A stretch of 64,000 bases of DNA from Vibrio chagasii (GTDB taxonomy: Bacteria; Pseudomonadota; Gammaproteobacteria; Enterobacterales; Vibrionaceae): positions 1,674,001 through 1,738,000 of the forward strand of contig CP090852.1 in assembly GCA_041879415.1 (NCBI GenBank). The letters run 5' to 3'. This document shows positions 58,277 to 64,000 of this stretch, one piece after another. Below the pieces are notes generated by a model. The model did no database searches. It saw only the letters and a list, made by a program, of their open reading frames with translations, and had not been told where the DNA came from. Made by a program: the position numbers and the translations under genes. The first letter of the stretch is position 1. Each line of letters begins with the position of its first letter.

Positions 58277-59479
58277 TTGAAAAGATTACTGGTTAGGCTA
58301 GGGTGGCTGTTGAATAGTTTTGTTGTGCTACTGGCATCGGTCTCGGCGAATGCGAACAGTGAATACAACATGACCCAAGGTGTGACAGAGATAAGTGGAC
58401 AAGTTTACGAGCTCCACATGCTGATCTTCTACATCTGTTGTGCAATCGCCTTTGTGGTTTTCGGGGTGATGTTTTATTCGATTCTAAGGCACCGAAAGTC
58501 GAAGGGCGCTGTGGCTGCTCATTTTCATGAAAGTACCAAAGTCGAAATCCTCTGGACCATTATCCCTATCATTATTCTCATCGCTATGGCGATTCCCGCT
58601 ACTAAAACCTTGATAGCGATGGAAGACACTTCTCAATCCGAACTCACCGTTAAGATTACTGGTTCACAATGGAAATGGCACTACAGCTATTTCGGTGAAG
58701 ATGTTGAGTTCTTCAGTTTGCTAGCGACCAGCGACAAAGAAATTGAAGGTATTGAAGTAAAAGGTGCGCACTATTTGTTGGAGGTTGATAAACCACTTGT
58801 GCTGCCCATAGACCGGAAAGTACGTTTTTTAATGACTTCAGATGATGTTATCCATTCGTGGTGGGTGCCGGCTTTTGCTGTTAAGAAAGACACCATTCCG
58901 GGATTTATAAACGAAGCGTGGACCAAAATCGATGAACCAGGTGTTTACCGAGGACAATGTGCAGAGCTGTGTGGTCGTGCTCATGGCTTCATGCCGATAG
59001 TTGTTCATGCTATGGAAGAGAACGAATTTGATGCATGGCTAGCGGAACAGAAAGAGTTAGCTATAGCGGCGAAACAAGCGGCTCAAGATGCATTAGACGC
59101 GTCACTTTCGTTGGATGAATTGAACACCATTGGTGAAGAGGTATACAAAACTCGATGTGCCGTATGTCATCAAGCAAACGGTGAAGGTATACCCGGAGCG
59201 TTTCCTGCTATCAAAGGTAGCCCAGTTGCTCTTGGAGATGTAGATGTTCATATCGACACTATTGCTTACGGTCGAGGAGGCACGGCAATGCAAGCCTTCG
59301 ACAATCAGCTGACTGAGAAAGAGATTGCAGCAGTCGTGACCTACCAACGAAATGCTTGGGGGAATGACACTGGCGATGTGGTTCAAGCTTCAGATGTTAA
59401 TGCCTATAAGGTTAAACAGTCGGGTGGAGCGGAAGGCTCTGCGGATGAAGCACAAAGTGATGCTAAGGAGCAGCTATGA
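58277..59479 (+). CDS. coxB: Cytochrome c oxidase subunit II with fused cytochrome c domain
   Basis: About 400 residues. The start is a TTG at 58277: AAGGAGA lies six bases before it and the product then begins with a proper signal peptide (MKRLLVRLGWLLNSFVVLLASV, cleavage near ANA-N). Two membrane helices follow (IFYICCAIAFVVFGVMFY, ILWTIIPIIILIAMAIP). The CuA site is CAELCGRAHGFM, and a C-terminal c-type heme site is CAVCH. CuA accepts electrons from cytochrome c for subunit I; the fused heme makes this a caa3-like type. It is first in the cox operon. A 450-bp upstream region carries the Fur-like site and a GC-richer leader (58080-58260) with small hairpins such as CAGCC/GGCTG. Confidence 0.93.
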   Translation: MKRLLVRLGWLLNSFVVLLASVSANANSEYNMTQGVTEISGQVYELHMLIFYICCAIAFVVFGVMFYSILRHRKSKGAVAAHFHESTKVEILWTIIPIIILIAMAIPATKTLIAMEDTSQSELTVKITGSQWKWHYSYFGEDVEFFSLLATSDKEIEGIEVKGAHYLLEVDKPLVLPIDRKVRFLMTSDDVIHSWWVPAFAVKKDTIPGFINEAWTKIDEPGVYRGQCAELCGRAHGFMPIVVHAMEENEFDAWLAEQKELAIAAKQAAQDALDASLSLDELNTIGEEVYKTRCAVCHQANGEGIPGAFPAIKGSPVALGDVDVHIDTIAYGRGGTAMQAFDNQLTEKEIAAVVTYQRNAWGNDTGDVVQASDVNAYKVKQSGGAEGSADEAQSDAKEQL

Positions 59480-61137
59480 GTTCACCAATCGAAAAGCCGG
59501 TGAAATCGGCGCCTGCAGAAGACCAGGCTCTAAGTCATACTTTAGATGGTACCTTAGACAGCCATGACTTACCTTCGGACGATCACGATTCCCATGCCGC
59601 TCCTAAAGGGTGGGCGCGTTGGCTGTATTCAACCAATCATAAAGACATAGGTACGCTATATCTGTGGTTCAGTTTCGCCATGTTCCTAACTGGCGGTGCG
59701 ATGGCGATGGTGATCCGTGCGGAGCTATTCCAACCGGGTCTGCAGCTTGTTGAGCCTGATTTCTTCAACCAGATGACAACAGTCCATGGCTTGATCATGG
59801 TATTTGGCGCGGTAATGCCTGCATTTACCGGGTTGGCCAACTGGATGATCCCTATGATGATCGGTGCGCCAGATATGGCGTTACCTCGAATGAACAACCT
59901 CAGTTTCTGGATTCTACCTTTCGCCTTCCTAATCTTGATTGGATCTTTGTTTACTGAAGGGGGCGGTCCGAGCTTTGGTTGGACATTCTACGCACCGCTC
60001 TCAACGACGTATGGCCCAGATAGCACGGCGTTGTTTGTATTCTCTGTTCACATCATGGGTATTAGCTCAATCATGGGCGCGATCAACGTTATCGTGACTA
60101 TCGTGAACATGAGAGCTCCGGGTATGACTTGGTTTAAATTGCCAATGTTTGTTTGGACTTGGTTAATCACAGCTTTCTTGCTGATAGCAGTAATGCCAGT
60201 TCTCGCAGGGGCCGTGACCATGGTGTTGACCGACAAATACTTTGGGACGAGCTTCTTCGATGCGGCCGGTGGCGGTGACCCCGTCATGTTCCAGCACATA
60301 TTTTGGTTCTTTGGGCACCCTGAAGTTTACATCATGATTTTGCCATCCTTTGGTATTGTTTCAGCAATTATCCCTGCATTTAGTGGCAAGCGTTTGTTCG
60401 GTTATCACTCAATGGTGTACGCGACCTGTAGTATCGCAATCTTGTCCTTCTTAGTTTGGGCACACCATATGTTCACCACGGGGATGCCCGTCTTTGCAGA
60501 GCTGTTCTTCATGTATTGCACCATGTTGATTGCTGTGCCGACAGGCGTGAAAGTCTTTAACTGGGTCGCAACCATGTGGCGAGGCGCATTGACTTTCGAA
60601 ACCCCAATGCTGTTCACCATTGCCTTTATCGTTCTGTTCACGATAGGTGGCTTGTCTGGATTGATGCTCGCCATTGTTCCTGCAGATTTCCAATACCACG
60701 ACACCTATTTTGTAGTGGCTCACTTCCACTACGTTCTGGTGACTGGTGCCGTGTTCTCGATAATGGCCGCCGCTTATTATTGGTTGCCTAAGTGGACTGG
60801 TCATATGTACGACCACAAGCTCAGTCTATGGCACTTCTGGACGTCAGTAATCTCAGTGAATGTTCTTTTCTTCCCTATGCATTTCCTAGGTTTAGCGGGG
60901 ATGCCACGTCGTATTCCAGACTACGCTATCCAGTTCGCCGACGTTAACCAAGTGGTGTCGATAGGTGGCTTCGCCTTTGGTTTGTCTCAATTGATCTTCT
61001 TATGGTTGGTTATTAAGTGTGTAAGAGGTGGTGAGCCAGCATCAAGCAAGCCATGGGAACGTGCTGAAGGGCTAGAGTGGACGGTACCAAGCCCTGCACC
61101 TCATCATACTTTTACTCATCCACCTAAAATCGATTAG
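59476..61137 (+). CDS. ctaD: Cytochrome c oxidase subunit I
   Basis: A 553-residue protein with twelve membrane helices: the catalytic heme-copper subunit that reduces O2 to water and pumps protons. CuB and active-site motif WFFGHPEVYIMILPSFG contains the His-Tyr pair and the D-channel Glu of A1-type oxidases. Heme ligands lie in MTTVHGLIMVFG and VVAHFHYVLVTGAVF. Its ATG overlaps the coxB stop as ATGA, with AAGGAGC upstream, so the two are translationally coupled. The N-terminal 45 residues form a His/Asp-rich cytosolic extension. Confidence 0.96.
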   Translation: MSSPIEKPVKSAPAEDQALSHTLDGTLDSHDLPSDDHDSHAAPKGWARWLYSTNHKDIGTLYLWFSFAMFLTGGAMAMVIRAELFQPGLQLVEPDFFNQMTTVHGLIMVFGAVMPAFTGLANWMIPMMIGAPDMALPRMNNLSFWILPFAFLILIGSLFTEGGGPSFGWTFYAPLSTTYGPDSTALFVFSVHIMGISSIMGAINVIVTIVNMRAPGMTWFKLPMFVWTWLITAFLLIAVMPVLAGAVTMVLTDKYFGTSFFDAAGGGDPVMFQHIFWFFGHPEVYIMILPSFGIVSAIIPAFSGKRLFGYHSMVYATCSIAILSFLVWAHHMFTTGMPVFAELFFMYCTMLIAVPTGVKVFNWVATMWRGALTFETPMLFTIAFIVLFTIGGLSGLMLAIVPADFQYHDTYFVVAHFHYVLVTGAVFSIMAAAYYWLPKWTGHMYDHKLSLWHFWTSVISVNVLFFPMHFLGLAGMPRRIPDYAIQFADVNQVVSIGGFAFGLSQLIFLWLVIKCVRGGEPASSKPWERAEGLEWTVPSPAPHHTFTHPPKID

Positions 61138-61148
61138 AGGGATGAGCT

Positions 61149-61757
61149 ATGAGTGATAAGCAAAGCGATCTAGATAAAAACCAACCAAAGCGGTCAACCA
61201 AGAAGCTGACGGGGTACTTGGTCTTGAGTGTGGTTGCGATGTTTGGTTTCGGTTTCGCTTTGGTGCCGCTTTACGATGTGATGTGTGAGGCTTTAGGTAT
61301 TAATGGCAAAACCAATACCGTGTCTGCGGTTCAGCCACGTGGGATGCAGCCAGATTACTCTCGCACTGTTCGTGTGGAGTTTATGTCGCACATCAAACCT
61401 GATATGCCCTGGCAGTTTGTTCCTGAAGAGCGTGTGTTAGAAGTTCACCCTGGTGAGGTGATTCAAACGAACTATATCGCCAAAAATCTATCAGGAAACT
61501 CTTTAGTGGGACAAGCTGTGCCTTCAGTATCCCCGGGGATGGGGGCGACTTACTTTAATAAGATGGAATGTTTCTGCTTTAACCAGCAACCATTAGATGG
61601 GCATAAAAGCGCAGAAATGGGATTGATATTTTATATAGAGCCAGATATCCCAGAATCGATTCATACACTGACGCTCTCTTATACGCTATTTAACATTACA
61701 AGTGAGGTAGTCGGGGAATCAAGCAGTGCCGAGCCTAATGTAATCGCGAGTAACTAG
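61149..61757 (+). CDS. ctaG: Cytochrome c oxidase assembly protein CtaG/Cox11
   Basis: A 202-residue protein with one N-terminal membrane helix (YLVLSVVAMFGFGFALVPLYDVMCEALGIN region near 23-50) and a periplasmic Ig-like copper-binding domain. The copper motif is MECFCFNQQPLDG (CFCF). It delivers Cu to the CuB site of subunit I. It is 11 bp downstream from ctaD, in the usual order of the operon. Confidence 0.93.
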   Translation: MSDKQSDLDKNQPKRSTKKLTGYLVLSVVAMFGFGFALVPLYDVMCEALGINGKTNTVSAVQPRGMQPDYSRTVRVEFMSHIKPDMPWQFVPEERVLEVHPGEVIQTNYIAKNLSGNSLVGQAVPSVSPGMGATYFNKMECFCFNQQPLDGHKSAEMGLIFYIEPDIPESIHTLTLSYTLFNITSEVVGESSSAEPNVIASN

Positions 61758-61795
61758 GGAATTACAGAACCAGAATCAACATAAGGAGTTGAGCG

Positions 61796-62680
61796 ATGAG
61801 TTCTAAAAAGGAAGTTTATTTCGTTCCACATCAAAGCCATTGGCCATTAGTCGGTGCCGTTGCGCTGTTTCTTGTTGCCGTTGGAGCTGGATTAACCGTC
61901 CAAAACATGGGCACTGATGGCGCTGGTGGTGTGTTCGGTAAGACTGTGCTGTTTGTTGGATTTGCGGTGTTGCTGTACATGCTTGCGGGTTGGTTTAGCA
62001 ATGTGATAACGGAATCCTTGAGCGGTCTCTATTCTGAGCAAATATCCCGCTCTTTCAGACAAGGCATGAGTTGGTTTATCTTTTCTGAAATCATGTTCTT
62101 CGGTGCTTTCTTTGGTGCGCTGTTCTACGCTCGTATGATTTCTGTCCCATGGATTGGCGGGGCGGGCAATAATGAAATGACTCACGAAGTGTTGTGGCCA
62201 ATGTTCCAATCAATGTGGCCGCTGACTACGACACCGGATGGTGTAACAACACAAGCTATGCCGTGGCAAGGTATCCCTCTTAAGAACACCATTATCCTAT
62301 TACTCTCTTCCATCACGCTACATATGGCGCATCTAAGCCTCGAACAAAACAAGCGCATGGCATTAATCGTTTGGTTAGAGATCACTATCGTTCTGGCTGG
62401 GTTCTTCCTATTTTTCCAAGTTGAAGAGTATATCCATGCTTACCAAGATATGGGGCTGACCCTTCAATCGGGAATCTATGGCAACACCTTCTTTTTACTG
62501 ACGGGTTTCCATGGTTTACATGTCTGCTTAGGGACTATCTTTTTAATCGTCCTGTTGGCTAGGGTTGCCAAAGATCATTTTACACCCAAAGACCATTTTG
62601 CATTCCAAGCCGGCAGTTGGTATTGGCACTTTGTTGATGTGGTTTGGTTAGGATTATTCGTGTTTGTTTACGTCCTTTAG
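61796..62680 (+). CDS. coxC: Cytochrome c oxidase subunit III
   Basis: A 294-residue protein with seven membrane helices. Family features: FVPHQSHWPLVGAVALFLVA at the N-terminus, QGMSWFIFSEIMFFGAFFGALFYAR in the middle, and FLLTGFHGLHVCLGTIFLI and WYWHFVDVVWLGLFVFVYVL at the C-terminus. It stabilises subunit I and supports proton uptake. AAGGAGTTGAGCG is the ribosome site. Confidence 0.95.
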   Translation: MSSKKEVYFVPHQSHWPLVGAVALFLVAVGAGLTVQNMGTDGAGGVFGKTVLFVGFAVLLYMLAGWFSNVITESLSGLYSEQISRSFRQGMSWFIFSEIMFFGAFFGALFYARMISVPWIGGAGNNEMTHEVLWPMFQSMWPLTTTPDGVTTQAMPWQGIPLKNTIILLLSSITLHMAHLSLEQNKRMALIVWLEITIVLAGFFLFFQVEEYIHAYQDMGLTLQSGIYGNTFFLLTGFHGLHVCLGTIFLIVLLARVAKDHFTPKDHFAFQAGSWYWHFVDVVWLGLFVFVYVL

Positions 62681-62702
62681 CGAAGCGACAAAGCTAAAGG
62701 CT

Positions 62703-62933
62703 TTAATAAGGACGAGGGTTGGGCGTTATAACTCCAGATCCTAAAGCTAGCAATAGCAGTAACACAGCAACAGCTGACCACATGACTCGGCGCCCCAAGA
62801 AGTGACTCAGCTTTTTGCCATTGTGTTTGCTCGAAGCGATTTGTATAAGCCCTTTCATTAAGTTGAATGCGATGAAAAACAGCAGGGCAACCAACACAAC
62901 TTTGAATAACAGGATAAAGGTAGGTGACGCCAT
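62703..62933 (-). CDS. DUF2909-like twin-helix membrane protein, antisense within the cox operon
   Basis: A 76-residue protein with two membrane helices (FILLFKVVLVALLFFIAFNLM, VMWSAVAVLLLLLALGSGVI) and a basic loop (SSKHNGKKLSHFLGRR). This is the twin-transmembrane DUF2909 type that accompanies cox clusters in many gamma-proteobacteria. The ATG at 62933 has GGAG eight bases before it. It lies opposite the other oxidase genes and starts one base away from the SURF1 GTG on the other strand. The function is unknown but is probably linked to oxidase assembly. Confidence 0.8.
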   Translation of the reverse strand: MASPTFILLFKVVLVALLFFIAFNLMKGLIQIASSKHNGKKLSHFLGRRVMWSAVAVLLLLLALGSGVITPNPRPY

Positions 62934-62934
62934 A

Positions 62935-63744
62935 GTGATAACTCCAAACCGTTTGAATCATGATGAGCGAAAGTTCCGCAGTAAAGGTTTTTGGTTTGCG
63001 GTTGCTTTAACTTTGGTTTCAGTCGGCACTTTAATCAAGTTGGGTTTATGGCAGTTAGACAGAGGTAACGAGAAACTACGTTATGAGCAGCAGCTATCGC
63101 AGAGAGCAACGCAACCTTCTAAACCACTAGATGCAGTGCTCAATGAATGGAGAGAGGCAAGCGTTGGAACTCAGCAGCCTGTGCTCCCTTCGACCTTAAA
63201 TGGCTTGAAAGCTGACGTTGAGTTAGTGAAATCGAGTGGTTTAATTCTCTTGCTAGACAATCAAATCAATCAAGGAACGGTGGGGTATGTGATTTACATG
63301 CTGGGCGAGGTTCAAACTCAAGATGGAAGAAAACAGCTTTTGATCGATCTTGGATTCGTTGCAGCAAGTAATGACAGAAGAGAGCTTCCACAAATAGGAA
63401 AGATAACGCTACCAATCGAGATGTCTGGTCGCTTGTATACACGTTCGGTTAATCCGTTAAGTCAGGAACTTGGTCTAGAAAACACGACGCCGAAAAGGAT
63501 TCAAAACATCAACATAGAAGCATTATCACAATACATAGGACAAGAGGTGTTGCCGTTCATTTTTCAACCTCAGAGCTTAGATTCATGGCCTTATGAAATG
63601 CTATGGCGCCCGACTGCGATGAAGTCTGAGAAGCACTTTGGTTACTCATTTCAATGGTTTGTGATGGCTGCAGTATTGCTTTCGCTGATGCTTTTGATTG
63701 GGTTTAGATATTTGAAGAAACATAGACACATGAATAAGAAGTAA
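62935..63744 (+). CDS. SURF1-family oxidase assembly protein
   Basis: About 269 residues from the GTG at 62935 (VITPNRLNHDERKF); the frame is open to 62815, but that part lies opposite the DUF2909 gene and reads like non-coding sequence. A first helix (FWFAVALTLVSVGTLIKLGLWQLDRGNEK) carries the SURF1 signature, and a second helix is near the C-terminus (WFVMAAVLLSLMLLIGFRYL). SURF1 helps insert heme a into subunit I. The GTG has AGGTAGGTGA upstream. Confidence 0.88.
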   Translation: MITPNRLNHDERKFRSKGFWFAVALTLVSVGTLIKLGLWQLDRGNEKLRYEQQLSQRATQPSKPLDAVLNEWREASVGTQQPVLPSTLNGLKADVELVKSSGLILLLDNQINQGTVGYVIYMLGEVQTQDGRKQLLIDLGFVAASNDRRELPQIGKITLPIEMSGRLYTRSVNPLSQELGLENTTPKRIQNINIEALSQYIGQEVLPFIFQPQSLDSWPYEMLWRPTAMKSEKHFGYSFQWFVMAAVLLSLMLLIGFRYLKKHRHMNKK

Positions 63745-63803
63745 ATGCTTGCAACGACATAAACAAGGTTAGCGATCGGCAGCGACGAATACAGGGAATC
63801 AAA

Positions 63804-64000
63804 ATGGATAAGTCTCAAACACAAACTAAAAAGAAAAGTACCGATGCAAATCTTGTGGCGTTTAAACAGCGCCGCTCACGTGGTCGACTTGTACTCATCG
63901 GATTGATTTTGGTCTTCGCCTTACCTGCCATTATCGCTAAAACTGTATTAGAGCAAAATTGGTACACATCTGGTGTGACAAATACGGGGGAGTTAGTTGA
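63804..64000 (+). CDS. Oxidase-cluster membrane protein, cut by the window end
   Basis: An ORF of 65 codons from ATG 63804 (CAGGGAATCAAA before it) runs off the right edge. The N-terminus is basic and polar (MDKSQTQTKKKSTDANLV, KQRRSRGR), then one membrane helix (LVLIGLILVFALPAIIAKTVL) leads to a periplasmic part (EQNWYTSGVTNTGELV). Proteins of this shape sit between SURF1 and ctaA/ctaB in cox clusters of related bacteria and have no assigned activity. Confidence 0.75.
   Translation, partial: MDKSQTQTKKKSTDANLVAFKQRRSRGRLVLIGLILVFALPAIIAKTVLEQNWYTSGVTNTGELV

Noticed and set aside
58028..58371. Two overlapping minus-strand ORFs before and across the coxB start
   Set aside because: They lie opposite the coxB leader and signal peptide and have no ribosome sites or motifs.
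1..64000. CRISPR arrays, tRNA/rRNA genes, integron attC sites, insertion sequences, prophage
   Set aside because: Reading both strands showed no regular spacer-repeat pattern, no cloverleaf candidate, no transposase or integrase, and no block of phage genes.

Overview
The window is about 44% GC, gene-dense and typical of a marine Vibrio. It carries luxP-luxQ, two Qrr-type small RNAs with sigma-54 promoters, an hcp-hcr pair under an apparent sigma-54/NorR-type promoter, a YeeX protein, codBA, rhlE, an OmpU-like porin and an aa3-type cytochrome oxidase cluster. A Splendidus-clade or related Vibrio is plausible. The replicon (perhaps chromosome 2) is a guess from gene content.

Layout. 1-4 kb: end of an RstB-like histidine kinase, a GNAT acetyltransferase, an HD-GYP protein and a small lipoprotein. 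3.8-5.8 kb: ascorbate-type PTS operon (IIB-IIC-IIA) on the minus strand. 6-7.6 kb: an AT-rich stretch with a protein built of two phage-like repeats, a near-ideal LuxR/HapR-type palindrome and a lipoprotein. 7.7-9.3 kb: a nucleoside transporter behind a structured leader and an overlooked 39-codon ORF. 9.5-15.2 kb: a small membrane protein, a methyltransferase, a periplasmic protein, a CHASE-GGDEF cyclase and rhlE. 15.4-23.3 kb: two Qrr RNA genes facing each other, enclosing an XRE regulator with a divergent unknown gene, a GGDEF protein, a cold-shock protein and codBA. 23.4-33 kb: transporters paired with regulators (HlyD/DUF3302, AraC, urea transporter, PNPOx-like protein with MocR regulator, YjeH exporter with Lrp, LysR with LysE). 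33-39.2 kb: a lipoprotein hydrolase, hcp-hcr and a long-form GAPDH. 40-45.6 kb: a hybrid kinase and small conserved proteins. 45.9-49.6 kb: luxPQ. 49.7-57.8 kb: PilZ protein, HopJ-like protein, DUF1289/CWC protein, YegD, porin, FAH-family protein, LysE exporter and a phosphohexomutase. 58.3-64 kb: cytochrome c oxidase subunits and assembly factors, continuing past the right edge.

The main theme is quorum sensing. LuxPQ senses AI-2 and, as known in Vibrio, acts through LuxU and LuxO on Qrr RNAs. The input module and two output RNAs, each with a -24/-12 promoter and a LuxO-type upstream site at matching distance, lie in one 34-kb stretch. A LuxR/HapR-type palindrome before the lipoprotein at 6949 suggests a downstream target as well. 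A second theme is cyclic di-GMP: one HD-GYP protein, two GGDEF proteins (one with, one without a canonical I-site) and one PilZ protein.

No insertion sequence, CRISPR array, tRNA, rRNA, integron cassette or prophage was seen. The least explained elements are the nupC leader with its short ORF, two interleaved inverted repeats before the porin, a 10-bp inverted repeat before the PTS operon, and the leader of the oxidase operon.
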